In this document: positions 1 to 8,857 of the stretch, in pieces
How the letters are laid out: the number at the start of each line of letters is the position of its first letter
Numbering within the stretch: position 1 is the first letter of the stretch
Source of the DNA: JAJRRS01 sp965230275
Lineage (GTDB): Bacteria; Planctomycetota; Phycisphaerae; Phycisphaerales; Phycisphaeraceae
Assembly (NCBI GenBank): GCA_965230275.1
Contig: CBDDKO010000002.1
Location: 1,736,001 to 1,800,000 of the forward strand
Length of the DNA: 64,000 nt
Reading direction: 5' to 3'
Notes under the pieces: generated by a model
Seen by the model: the letters and a program-made list of their open reading frames with translations, nothing else
What the model was told of the DNA's origin: nothing
Databases searched by the model: none
Made by a program: the position numbers and the translations under genes

Positions 1-766
1 CACCCATCGCACAGCCGGTGTACGGCGCGATGTACTGCATGGGGGCGGGCTCGGAAGCACTCGCGGCGACGACGATGGTGTAGTCCATCGCGCCGGCTTC
101 ACGTAGCGACTCGACGACGCTGGCGACGGTCGATTCCTTCTGGCCGACCGCGACGTAGATGCAGATCATCTCCTCGGGCGTGCCGACAAACTTCTTCTGG
201 TTGATGATGGTGTCGATGGCGACGGCGGTCTTGCCGGTCTTACGGTCGCCGATGATCAGCTCACGCTGGCCTCGGCCGATGGGGATCATCGAGTCCACGG
301 CCTTGATGCCGGTCTGCATCGGCTGGGTCACGGGCTGACGCTCGGCGATGCCGGGGGCGATGATGTCGACCTTACGCATCTGGTCGGACTGGATCGGGCC
401 CTTGCCGTCGATCGGCTCGCCCAGGGCGTTGACCACGCGGCCGAGCAGGGCATCACCCGAGGGGACACTCAGCAGCTCGCCGGTCGAGCGGACGCTCATG
501 CCTTCCTTGATGTCCAGGTAGTCGCCGAAGATGACGGCACCGACGATGTCCTGTTCGAGGTTCATGACCTGGCCGCGGACGGTCTGCCCGTCGCCGACCT
601 GGAACTCGAGCATCTCGCCGGCCATGGCTTCACTCAAGCCGTAGATGCGGGCGATCCCGTCACCGACCTCGACCACGGTCCCGATCTGAGAGACCTCCAA
701 CTCGGCCGAGTAACGCTCGACTTCTTGCTTGATGACCGCGGTGATTTCATCGGTTTTGATCTTCAT
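1..766 (-). CDS. atpA: ATP synthase F1 subunit alpha, C-terminus off the left edge
   Basis: Nucleotide-binding, mostly regulatory subunit of the F1 head. The first 255 residues are present; the gene continues past the left window edge. The N-terminal beta-barrel is followed by the P-loop GDRKTGKT and by the stretches GRGQRELIIGD and VGQKEST, all standard for AtpA. The ATG at 766 lies just downstream of atpH, as the last visible gene of the atpZIBEFHA series. The gamma and beta genes would be expected further left. Identity is secure; only completeness is lacking. Confidence 0.97.
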   Translation of the reverse strand, partial: MKIKTDEITAVIKQEVERYSAELEVSQIGTVVEVGDGIARIYGLSEAMAGEMLEFQVGDGQTVRGQVMNLEQDIVGAVIFGDYLDIKEGMSVRSTGELLSVPSGDALLGRVVNALGEPIDGKGPIQSDQMRKVDIIAPGIAERQPVTQPMQTGIKAVDSMIPIGRGQRELIIGDRKTGKTAVAIDTIINQKKFVGTPEEMICIYVAVGQKESTVASVVESLREAGAMDYTIVVAASASEPAPMQYIAPYTGCAMG

Positions 767-871
767 CGCTGACTCCGGTGCGGCGCTTCTCGCCGGCTCT
801 GTTTAATAAAATCCGTATTGGTTTCGTTGAAGTAAACGGGCCGAGGCCCGTGTGATTCATCCAGTAGGTAC

Positions 872-1555
872 TCAGTCTTCCAGCTGCCCGCCGACGCGTG
901 CCTGCTCTCGGCCGGCTTCGACGAGTTTGCGTTTCATTGTTTTCAGTTGCGTCGCGACGCTGCCGTCGATCAGGCGGTCGCCGACACGCACCTTCAGGCC
1001 GCCGATCAGTTCCGGATCGACGTGCTGGTGCAGGTGGACCTTCTTGCTGACCGCCTGGCCGATCGAGTCGGCGACGCCCCGGCCGTCGTCGTCACTCATC
1101 GCCTCTGCGACGAACACGTCCACGTCGATCTCGCCACGCGCCGCAGCCGCCAGCTGGCGGTAGGCCACGAGGATCCCGGGCAGCGCTTCGAGACGGTCCT
1201 TGCGGTTGATCACCTGCAGGAACCGGTACAGCACGTCGCTGACCTTATCCTTGAACAGCTTCTCGACCAGGTCGCTGCGCTGGGCCGAGTTGAGGGTTCG
1301 GCTGGACAGCAGCTTGCCGAGCTGCGGCTCACGCTCGATCAGCGCCAGCAGCTCGCCGGCCTCTTCGGCCAAGGCGTCGGCCTGGTCACCGGCCAACTCG
1401 AGCAGCGCCTGGGCGTATACCCGGCCGACCCGGTCCGTACGTTGTTCGGCGTCTTGGGACACCCGATTACCTCCATCAAAGGCGGGCACTTCACCCGCGT
1501 CGGCTCCGAGAGCCAATCCAAACTTCTGTAACAGCTTGCTGAATCGATTGGCCAT
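872..1555 (-). CDS. atpH: ATP synthase F1 subunit delta
   Basis: Peripheral-stalk subunit joining the F1 head to subunit b. The protein is 227 residues from the ATG at 1555, longer than the usual 175-185. The family-like region starts near VGRVYAQALLELAG, and the C-terminus carries the delta signature around DPELIGGLKVRVGDRLIDGS. A GTG at 1462, seven bases after a GGAGG, would give a 196-residue protein of near-normal length. The ATG at 1555 instead fits the tight 9-base gap to atpF. Both starts are possible; function is not in doubt. Confidence 0.93.
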   Translation of the reverse strand: MANRFSKLLQKFGLALGADAGEVPAFDGGNRVSQDAEQRTDRVGRVYAQALLELAGDQADALAEEAGELLALIEREPQLGKLLSSRTLNSAQRSDLVEKLFKDKVSDVLYRFLQVINRKDRLEALPGILVAYRQLAAAARGEIDVDVFVAEAMSDDDGRGVADSIGQAVSKKVHLHQHVDPELIGGLKVRVGDRLIDGSVATQLKTMKRKLVEAGREQARVGGQLED

Positions 1556-1564
1556 CGGTTCTCG

Positions 1565-2182
1565 TTAGTTCTGTTCTGCGCCCCGGAGTTTGTCGATCGA
1601 TTCGCGGATCAACGTCGCCTGATCCCCGGCATTGATTTCACGACGCAGGATCTGCCCGGCGACCTGCGTCGCCAGCGCGCCGGCCTGCTCGTAAATCTCA
1701 GACACCGCACGCTCCTTCGCGCCGGCGATGTCGGCGGTCGCACGCTCTTTCATCTGTGTGATCTCTGCCTGCGCCTGCTCCTTGAGCTGGTTGGCGACCT
1801 GCTGGGCCGACGACCGGCTCTCTTCGACGATCTGCTGCGCCTGCTTCTGCGCCTCGGCGAGCTGCTGCTTGTACTCGGCCAGCGTCGCGGTCGCTTCCTT
1901 GGCGGACTCCTCGGCCGACTTCAGATCGCCGCGGACCTTGTCTTCGCGGGCCTGCAGCGAGGCGAGGATCTTCGGCCAGACAAAGATGCTCAGCAAGGCG
2001 AAGAACAACACGAAGACGATGACCGTGAACAGGGCTTCCTGCCATTTGAGGGTCATCAGGTCGCGTGGGGCTTCGCCGGCGACGGGATCAGCGGCCAGCG
2101 CGATGCCGGCGCTGAGCAAGGGCGTGGCGGCAACGATCAGGGTCGGCAGTAAACGGGTCAGACGCATCAGGGTGAGTCCCAT
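1565..2182 (-). CDS. atpF: ATP synthase Fo subunit b
   Basis: Peripheral-stalk subunit b, 205 residues. A hydrophobic signal-like N-terminus (about residues 8-31) is followed by the usual membrane helix (about 48-70, TVIVFVLFFALLSIFVWP) and a long charged, alanine- and glutamate-rich coiled coil to the end. The extra leader makes it longer than the typical 156-170 residues and suggests cleavage, so that one membrane span remains. An alternative ATG lies at 2167. It sits between atpE and atpH as expected. Confidence 0.93.
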   Translation of the reverse strand: MGLTLMRLTRLLPTLIVAATPLLSAGIALAADPVAGEAPRDLMTLKWQEALFTVIVFVLFFALLSIFVWPKILASLQAREDKVRGDLKSAEESAKEATATLAEYKQQLAEAQKQAQQIVEESRSSAQQVANQLKEQAQAEITQMKERATADIAGAKERAVSEIYEQAGALATQVAGQILRREINAGDQATLIRESIDKLRGAEQN

Positions 2183-2279
2183 GTTTCGTGAGTATCCATT
2201 TCAAGGCCCGAGACGCCCGGGCCGGTTAAGTAAGTCACACCCGGGCGTTTGGGCCGGGGCGTGAGAAGGTCGTTCATGC

Positions 2280-2579
2280 TTAGCCGGCGGCGGCGGTGGC
2301 GGCGTCGATCAGCGGCTTGGCCAGGCCGTTGGCGATGATGATCGCGAAGAAGGTGAAACCTTCGATCAGCGCGGCCGAGATGATCATCTGGACGAAGATC
2401 TGGCCGGCGGCTTCGGGCTGACGGGCGACGGACTGGACGGCGTTGCCGCCGATGTTGCCGATACCACGGCCGGCACCGGCGCACAGCAGGCCCAGGCCAA
2501 CGCCTGCGCCGAGGATGCCCAGGCCAATGCCGACGGCGGTGAGGCCGTCCATCGCTGCAAGGGTGAGTAGATCGAACAT
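2280..2579 (-). CDS. atpE: ATP synthase Fo subunit c
   Basis: Ring-forming proton-carrying proteolipid, 99 residues and two membrane helices. The first helix carries the glycine-rich GLGILGAGVGLGLLCAGAGRG. The polar loop reads ARQPEAA, and the second helix holds the ion-binding carboxylate in ISAALIEGFTFFAIIIA. No sodium-type Q/E/T-S combination stands out, so protons are the likelier coupling ion. A GGAG lies eight bases before the ATG at 2579. The C-terminus is slightly extended and alanine-rich. Confidence 0.96.
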   Translation of the reverse strand: MFDLLTLAAMDGLTAVGIGLGILGAGVGLGLLCAGAGRGIGNIGGNAVQSVARQPEAAGQIFVQMIISAALIEGFTFFAIIIANGLAKPLIDAATAAAG

Positions 2580-2660
2580 GTTTGAATCTCCAATACGAGG
2601 TATGAATCTGTTGCCGACGATTAAAATGCTCGGGCGTCGGCGTCCCCGAGCGTGTTCCGT

Positions 2661-3596
2661 TTAGTGACCTGTGACGGTCAGCAGTTCATCCACCGAGTCT
2701 CCGGGGTTGGCACCCTCGTCCAGCCCGCCGTGATGCTCGTCGTGGTCGTCGTGGCTGACGGCGCCCAGCGAGATAAAGATCACGGTCAGGAAGGTGAAGA
2801 TGTACGCCTGGAGGAAGGCGACGAATAGTTCGAGGCAACTGAAAGCGGTCGCGCCCAAGATGCTGGCGCCCTTGCCGACCAGCGGCGCGGTCAGGGCCAG
2901 GATGATCAGCGAACCGAGCACCAGGTGGCCGGCGACCATGTTCGCGAACAGTCGCACGCACAGCGCGAAGCTCTTGATGAACAGGCCGGCGATCTCGAGG
3001 ATAAAGACCAGCAGCCCCACGGGCAGCATGACCGGCAGCAGCGGCAGCGGCTTGAATGGCACGGGCCACATGTGCTTGATGAAGCCGAAGCCATTCTCAC
3101 GCAATCCGATGAAGACCATCATGATCAGCGAGATCACGGCGAGCCCGCCGGTAAAGTTGATGTTGCCGGTCATCGCCCCGCCGAGGTGCGACAGGCTGTC
3201 CAGCCCGATCACCTTGAAGAACGGGCCGATCGGCAGCATGCCCAGCAGGTTGCCGAAGAGCACAAAGAAAAAGACCGACCAGATGTACTTGATGTACCGG
3301 TCGGTCATGTCGCCAAGCAGCGGGCGTGTCATCTCCTCACGCAGGAAGACACACAGCGTTTCAAAGAGCTGGGCGATCCGGCCCTTGGTTACGTAATCCT
3401 CGGCCGACTGGGCCTTGATGGGCACCTTCGCGGCGACCAGCATCAGCAAAAGCCCCCCACCGACCAGGACGACCAGCGCCATGAGGTGGTGGTTGGTGAA
3501 CCATTCCAGGCCGAACAAGGCGTGTGGCAGGACGTGGCTCATCGCGTCGGGGCCGGCGCTAGCATCAGAAGCGGCAAGGATCAGACTCGTCATCAT
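2661..3596 (-). CDS. atpB: ATP synthase Fo subunit a
   Basis: Membrane stator subunit forming the ion half-channels against the c ring; 311 residues. Diagnostic regions are HLSHLG-like polar spans, the helix SFALCVRLFANMVAGHLVLG with the essential arginine, and the final helix LQAYIFTFLTVIFISLG. A histidine- and aspartate-rich tail (DDHDEHHGG) follows, outside the conserved fold. The start overlaps the region next to the stop of the upstream AtpI-like gene, so the two are probably co-translated. Confidence 0.96.
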   Translation of the reverse strand: MMTSLILAASDASAGPDAMSHVLPHALFGLEWFTNHHLMALVVLVGGGLLLMLVAAKVPIKAQSAEDYVTKGRIAQLFETLCVFLREEMTRPLLGDMTDRYIKYIWSVFFFVLFGNLLGMLPIGPFFKVIGLDSLSHLGGAMTGNINFTGGLAVISLIMMVFIGLRENGFGFIKHMWPVPFKPLPLLPVMLPVGLLVFILEIAGLFIKSFALCVRLFANMVAGHLVLGSLIILALTAPLVGKGASILGATAFSCLELFVAFLQAYIFTFLTVIFISLGAVSHDDHDEHHGGLDEGANPGDSVDELLTVTGH

Positions 3597-4043
3597 CTAG
3601 TTAGTCTCCGGCATCGCACGCACGGGGGTCGTCGCCGCCAGCACGTGTGTCGAAATCAGTTTTACTTCCACCGCCAATACCAGCATGTACCAACCAGCGA
3701 TCCACATGATCGCGGCCTGTGCATTTTCGGATCCGTTGCCGTATTGCAGCCAGGCCACGGCGGACAGGCCGACGATACCGCGGACGAGGATGCTGACCAT
3801 GAATCCGTACGCGCTGCCGTAGGCGCTCTTGCGCGACATAAGCCAGACGGGCACGAATCCCGAGAGCCCGATGAGCAGGCTCACGCCGGCGCCGATCAGG
3901 TTGGGTTGGATTTGATTCTCAAAATGGAAGACCCCGTTCAGCAGCCCGAACATCAGAAGCGCCGCTGCGCCCACGACCACGGCCAGCGTCAGCGACGCCT
4001 TAACGATCGGGAAAACTAGCGGGTTATCTGCGGTCTCGGTCAT
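3597..4043 (-). CDS. AtpI-like membrane protein of the ATP synthase operon
   Basis: Small membrane protein of 148 residues with about four hydrophobic helices (near 12-34, 45-70, 78-100 and 108-130). Position directly before atpB and after atpZ matches AtpI/UncI, an assembly helper for the c ring. Sequence similarity to AtpI is suggested only by topology and place, so function is inferred from context. The stop TAG at 3597 abuts the atpB start codons. Confidence 0.7.
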   Translation of the reverse strand: MTETADNPLVFPIVKASLTLAVVVGAAALLMFGLLNGVFHFENQIQPNLIGAGVSLLIGLSGFVPVWLMSRKSAYGSAYGFMVSILVRGIVGLSAVAWLQYGNGSENAQAAIMWIAGWYMLVLAVEVKLISTHVLAATTPVRAMPETN

Positions 4044-4125
4044 GGTGTGTTGAGTCGCCTAGGGTAAGTTGGTTCCAGCGGTTGGGCAACCACGGCAAGC
4101 CTTCTATACTGGGCCGATCCTGCTA

Positions 4126-4410
4126 CTAACAGCGGCCGGGCCCCGGGTCGTCGGTGGTGTCTGATGGCTGGCTGGGGCCATTTCTGGGCTTGGCAAACAG
4201 CATGTCCTTGGCCAGGTTGTAGGTCCCGCCCAGCATCCCAAGCATCGCCCCGGAGAACGCCAGCCAGGGCCCGGTGCCCCACCGCTCATCACCGAGATAA
4301 CCCAGGAAGGTCATCCCGCCGATGATCAGGCCCAACTCGATCCCCCGCCCGATCATCCGCCAGGCTTGTGGGCTGTAGCCCATGGGGTGAGTTCGCTTGC
4401 GTTTTGCCAT
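4126..4410 (-). CDS. atpZ: AtpZ/AtpI family protein
   Basis: Protein of 94 residues with two membrane helices and the family pattern GRGIELGLIIGGMTFLGYLGDERWGTGPW...GAMLGMLGGTYNLAK. AtpZ proteins open many atp operons and are linked to assembly or Mg2+ supply of the synthase. It is the first gene of the operon, so the operon promoter should lie in the next 230 bases (4411-4640), where I see no clear -35/-10 pair. Its N-terminus MAKRKRTHPMGYSP is basic and cytoplasmic. Confidence 0.85.
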   Translation of the reverse strand: MAKRKRTHPMGYSPQAWRMIGRGIELGLIIGGMTFLGYLGDERWGTGPWLAFSGAMLGMLGGTYNLAKDMLFAKPRNGPSQPSDTTDDPGPGRC

Positions 4411-4701
4411 CGCCGGCCTCCTTGGCCGATCGACCGGACATGTGCCATAACTGACATTTAATCAGCTATTTACACCTGATTCGCCGGGAAACGAGCCCGG
4501 TTCACCACCGCCCGGTGGGGCAGATAGCCTAGAGGTGCGTTCGACGGGTGTCAAACCTTGTTAAATCCTGCAAATAACCCCGCTGATCCACATAGGATTC
4601 GGACGAAACATTAATTACATAATATCTCGCAATCGCCCATTTTCTTGATATCCTTAAAGATGTCGTTTAATGAGTTCTTCCCGCGACGAGGGCACCGAGT
4701 C

Positions 4702-6222
4702 ATGACATATCGCAGCGCAGCCTACCGCTTGGTTGGCATGGGTTTATTCAGTGCGGTCACACTCGCCGCCGCGACATCACATACCCATGCCGTTTTCGCA
4801 CTCGATGCCGACTTCGACCACGGCTCGCTCGAGTCCTATTCGCTCTCCAGCGGCAGCACCGTCAACCTCGTCGGCCGCGACAACTACTACCCCGGTGAGT
4901 GGAAGTGGGTCTACTTCAAGGCCTCCGGTGTCAATGGTTTTACCCCCACCTTCCGCATCGACGATAACTTTTCCGTCGGATCCGTCGCCAACGACAACTG
5001 GCGCTACAGCTACGACAACGAAAACTGGACCCCCTTCGACAACCACGGCGTCTCCGGCGGGCTCTTCCAGGTATCCAACAATTCAGCCTTCACACAAGAC
5101 GAGGTCTGGGTCGCCTACTCGCTGCCCTACTCCTACGGCCGCGCCGCAGACAAGGTCAACGAATGGAAGCTGCACCCGCACGTCGGCCCCACCATCAGCT
5201 CCAACGCCGACCTGGTCATCGGGCAATCCCCCGGCGGCATCGACGACCTGGGACGAACCGTCACCCCCAAGGACATGTGGGGCTTTAAGGTCACCGACCC
5301 CTCCGTCCCCGCTGCCGGCAAGACCAAGATCGTGATGGTCAGCGGCATGCACGCACAAGAGACCCTCGGCAACCACGCACTCGATGGCACGATCGATTGG
5401 CTGCTAGGTAACGATTCGCGCGCCGCTGAGCTGCGCAAAACCGCTGAGTTCTACGTCTACCCCATGCTCAACCCCGACGGCCGATACGCCGGCTACAACC
5501 GCGGGACCGTCCAGAACCCCAACCAGGACCCCAACCGCTTCTGGTCACCCACCGGCAGCAACAACTGGCAGAGCAAACCCGACATCAAACTCGCAGGCGA
5601 AGCCATGATGGCCGACCTCGAAGTCGCCTCCGGCGGCGAGGCCGACTACTTCATCGACTACCACTCCACCGTCTCCAGCAGTTCCGACCCAGACGACTTC
5701 ATGTTCCTGCACCCCGAGAAAGGCCACACCGACGACCCGTTCTGGACGCACCTGCTCGACGAGACCGACACCATGTACTGGGTCCAGTCCACCAGCACCG
5801 GCAACACCAGCGCCAACTTCGGCGAGATCGAACTCGGCGCCGACTTCGACGCCACCTATGAAACCGCCTTCCACCCCTCTCGCGGGACCGACTATTACCA
5901 CGAGCAGGGCAAGGACATCGGTGTCGCGTTCTTCATGACGCTGGCACGCAAGTTCTACGACATCAACGCCGATGGCTTCGTCGGGCTGGAGGACCTGGAT
6001 GTGCTGCTGGCTAACTGGAATCAGTCCGTCCCGATCGGCGACCATTCACAGGGCGATCTCGCCGGCACCGGCGACGGGTTCGTGGGCCTAAGCGACTTGG
6101 ACGTGATACTCAACAACTGGAACACCGGCACGCCACCCGCGCCTGCCGCCATCCCCGAGCCGACCTCCTCGCTGTGCCTGCTGACAGGCCTTGCCGCCCT
6201 GCTGCGCCGCCGGCAAGCGTGA
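4702..6222 (+). CDS. Secreted M14-like zinc carboxypeptidase with dockerin-like repeats and PEP-CTERM
   Basis: Predicted exported metallocarboxypeptidase of 506 residues. The start at 4702 places a signal peptide (LVGMGLFSAVTLAAATSHTHA) at the N-terminus. M14 zinc ligands are visible as HAQE (His217, Glu220) and DYHS (His321), with LNPDGR between them and a candidate catalytic glutamate in ATYETAF (Glu387). After the catalytic domain come two EF-hand-like repeats (NADGFVGLEDLDVLLANWN and GDGFVGLSDLDVILNNWN), then PEPTSS, a hydrophobic stretch and RRRQA, the PEP-CTERM sorting signal. It is a single gene, read away from the atp operon. Substrate is unknown. Confidence 0.88.
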   Translation: MTYRSAAYRLVGMGLFSAVTLAAATSHTHAVFALDADFDHGSLESYSLSSGSTVNLVGRDNYYPGEWKWVYFKASGVNGFTPTFRIDDNFSVGSVANDNWRYSYDNENWTPFDNHGVSGGLFQVSNNSAFTQDEVWVAYSLPYSYGRAADKVNEWKLHPHVGPTISSNADLVIGQSPGGIDDLGRTVTPKDMWGFKVTDPSVPAAGKTKIVMVSGMHAQETLGNHALDGTIDWLLGNDSRAAELRKTAEFYVYPMLNPDGRYAGYNRGTVQNPNQDPNRFWSPTGSNNWQSKPDIKLAGEAMMADLEVASGGEADYFIDYHSTVSSSSDPDDFMFLHPEKGHTDDPFWTHLLDETDTMYWVQSTSTGNTSANFGEIELGADFDATYETAFHPSRGTDYYHEQGKDIGVAFFMTLARKFYDINADGFVGLEDLDVLLANWNQSVPIGDHSQGDLAGTGDGFVGLSDLDVILNNWNTGTPPAPAAIPEPTSSLCLLTGLAALLRRRQA

Positions 6223-6273
6223 CGCGAAACGAGCCAAACGAACCGGCTGATTAACGTATATCATGGCCCGAGC

Positions 6274-8628
6274 ATGATGAATCTCCGTTACCAGATCCTT
6301 CTCCTCGCGGTGGTGCTGATCGCCATTTTGGTTATCACTTCCGTGTTCACCGTCTGGCGGCCGGGCGGGTCGGGCGCCGGCAGTTCACCGATGAGCTACC
6401 CCCCCGCCTCATACATCGGGCGCGATTCGTGCATCGATTGCCACGAGCAGGAGCACAACCTCTGGCTCGGATCGCACCACGACCTGGCCATGCAGGAAGT
6501 CAGCGAAGATACCGTCCTGGGCGACTTCAACGACACCTCCTTCACCCACTTCGGCATCACGTCTCGCTTCTACAAGAAAGACGGCAAGTTCTTTGTCAAT
6601 ACCGACGGGCCCGACGGCGAGATGCACGACTACGAGATCGCGTACGTCTTCGGTGTCACGCCGCTGCAGCAATACATGATCGAGTTCCCAGGCGGCCGAT
6701 ACCAGGTGCTCGGCATCTGCTGGGACGCTCGACCCGAAGAAGACGGCGGGCAACGCTGGTACCACCTCTACGATGACGAGGCCATCCCGTACAACGACGA
6801 GCTGCACTGGACGGGCCCGAACCAGAACTGGAACTACATGTGTGCCGAGTGCCATTCGACCGACCTGAAGAAGAACTACGACCTCGCCACCGACACCTTC
6901 AAGACCAGTTGGGAAGAGATCAACGTTTCCTGCGAATCCTGTCACGGCCCCAGCTCCAACCACGTGGCATGGGCCAAGGAGTACGAACGGGGCATCGACC
7001 GCGGCGACCCGACCAAGGGCATGAGCTTCCAGATTCTCGACGACGGCGGGACGTGGCAGTTCGCTGAGGGCGAGGTCACCGCCCAGCGCACCAAGCCACG
7101 CGACGACCAGACCATGCTCGAAATGTGTGCCCGTTGCCATTCACGCCGCACCTCGATCACCAATGACTATGAGCACGGCGGGCACCTGCTGAACACCCAC
7201 CTGCTGACGCTGCTTGAAGAAGACCTGTACTTCGCCGACGGACAGATCCAGGACGAGGTCTACGTCTACGGCTCGTTCCTGCAGTCCAAGATGCATCAGA
7301 AAGGCGTGACATGCACCGACTGCCACGACCCGCACTCCATGCAGATTATCATCCCGGGTAATAACCTCTGCTCACAGTGCCACCTGCCCAGCCACTACGA
7401 CACGCCGAAGCACCACTTCCACGAGCAGGGCACGGAGGGTGCGTCCTGCGTCGCCTGCCACATGCCGACCCGCACCTACATGGGCGTGGACGATCGGCGC
7501 GATCACAGCCTCCGCGTGCCCCGGCCGGACCTGTCGATCAAGACCGGTTCGCCCAATGCCTGTAACGAGTGCCACGACGACCAGACCTATCAATGGGCCA
7601 AGGACGCGATGGACGAGTGGTACGGCCCGGAGCTCAGCGACCAGCCGCACTACGCCGACGCGATCCACGCCGGCCGGACACGCGCCGCCGACGCCAACGA
7701 ACAACTCATCACGCTTGCGAAGAACGAAGAGCAGCCCGGCATCGTGCGCGCGACCGCGCTGGCGATGCTCATGGATTACCCGACGCCGTTGAGCTACCGC
7801 ACACTGCAGGCCATGGCCAAGGATGACGACCCGACGATCCGCTTCGCGGTGGTCACGGCCCTGGAATCCGTCGAGCCGGCGCTGCGTACGCCGGTGGCGT
7901 TCGACCTGCTGAGCGACCCGGTCCTGACCGTGCGCCTCGAAGCCGGGCGCATACTTGCGCCGGTCGATCGTGATGCGATGGACGAGGTCAAACGCCAGGC
8001 CGTCACCCAGGGCATCGAGACCTACATCAAGGCGCAACACGCCAACGACGACCGTGCCGAGTCGCACCTGAACATCGCCCTGGTCCTGATGCAGCAAGGC
8101 GACGCCGACGCCGCTGAACAAGCGTACCGCACCGCCTTAGAAGTTAATCCCCGGTTCACACAGGCCTACGTCAACCTGGCCGACCTGTATCGCGCTACCG
8201 AGCGCGATGACCAGGCCATGGCCTTGCTACATGAAGCGATCGACAACGAGATCAATCATGGCGTGATCCATTACGCGCTGGGCCTGGCGCTGGTCAGGCA
8301 GCAGGACATCCCCGGGGCAATGAAGGCATTCGAGCAGGCCGTCGAGCTCACCCCCGAAGACCCGCAGTTCGCGTACACATACGGGATCGCGCTGAACTCG
8401 ACGGGCCAGCCCGAACGCGGGTTGTCCGTGCTTGCTGAGAATCACCAGCGTCACCCCGACGACCTGAACACCTTGTACGCCCTGATGACCATCAGCCGGG
8501 ACCATCAGCGATTAGATGACGCCCTGAAGTACGCCCAGACCCTGCTGGCCATGAACCCGCCGAACGCCGACGCCGTCCGGGCGTTCATCCAGCAACTACG
8601 GGCCAGCCAGAATCCGCCGCAGCCCTAG
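6274..8628 (+). CDS. Octaheme cytochrome c with C-terminal HEAT/TPR repeats
   Basis: Exported or membrane-anchored multiheme protein of 784 residues. One N-terminal helix (about 7-26) is followed by eight CXXCH heme sites near residues 52, 189, 220, 285, 347, 366, 392 and 430. Residues about 480-560 look like HEAT repeats and about 590-775 like three to four TPRs. Multiheme-TPR fusions of this type are related to the cytochrome c554/NrfA group and are common in Planctomycetes. The electron donor and acceptor cannot be read from the sequence. It starts 51 bases after the peptidase gene but is not clearly co-transcribed with it. Confidence 0.9.
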   Translation: MMNLRYQILLLAVVLIAILVITSVFTVWRPGGSGAGSSPMSYPPASYIGRDSCIDCHEQEHNLWLGSHHDLAMQEVSEDTVLGDFNDTSFTHFGITSRFYKKDGKFFVNTDGPDGEMHDYEIAYVFGVTPLQQYMIEFPGGRYQVLGICWDARPEEDGGQRWYHLYDDEAIPYNDELHWTGPNQNWNYMCAECHSTDLKKNYDLATDTFKTSWEEINVSCESCHGPSSNHVAWAKEYERGIDRGDPTKGMSFQILDDGGTWQFAEGEVTAQRTKPRDDQTMLEMCARCHSRRTSITNDYEHGGHLLNTHLLTLLEEDLYFADGQIQDEVYVYGSFLQSKMHQKGVTCTDCHDPHSMQIIIPGNNLCSQCHLPSHYDTPKHHFHEQGTEGASCVACHMPTRTYMGVDDRRDHSLRVPRPDLSIKTGSPNACNECHDDQTYQWAKDAMDEWYGPELSDQPHYADAIHAGRTRAADANEQLITLAKNEEQPGIVRATALAMLMDYPTPLSYRTLQAMAKDDDPTIRFAVVTALESVEPALRTPVAFDLLSDPVLTVRLEAGRILAPVDRDAMDEVKRQAVTQGIETYIKAQHANDDRAESHLNIALVLMQQGDADAAEQAYRTALEVNPRFTQAYVNLADLYRATERDDQAMALLHEAIDNEINHGVIHYALGLALVRQQDIPGAMKAFEQAVELTPEDPQFAYTYGIALNSTGQPERGLSVLAENHQRHPDDLNTLYALMTISRDHQRLDDALKYAQTLLAMNPPNADAVRAFIQQLRASQNPPQP

Positions 8629-8857
8629 GGCGTAATATGGTACAACTGCCGGTTAGTTCAAGAAGTTAGACATTCGTCATAATCCGGTTAATGTGTCAAT
8701 CTATCAGGCAGGAGGAAAAGGGATCGCACAGCCAGTAAATTCGGCGGTGATCACGTTATACCGATGAGCTTCTGCCGATTCTTCGTGCATTCACGGGACG
8801 TCGGCTTTACTTCCATAGCCCGTTTGATATTTGTCATAGACTCATGGAGGCCCAGGG

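Noticed and set aside
2925..4019. Long plus-strand frame (364 codons) opposite atpB and atpI
   Set aside because: Antisense shadow of GC-rich coding sequence; composition is rich in H, D, Q and R without any motif.
4645..4701. Earlier TTG start for the M14 peptidase
   Set aside because: The signal peptide begins at the ATG at 4702; the extension has no ribosome site.
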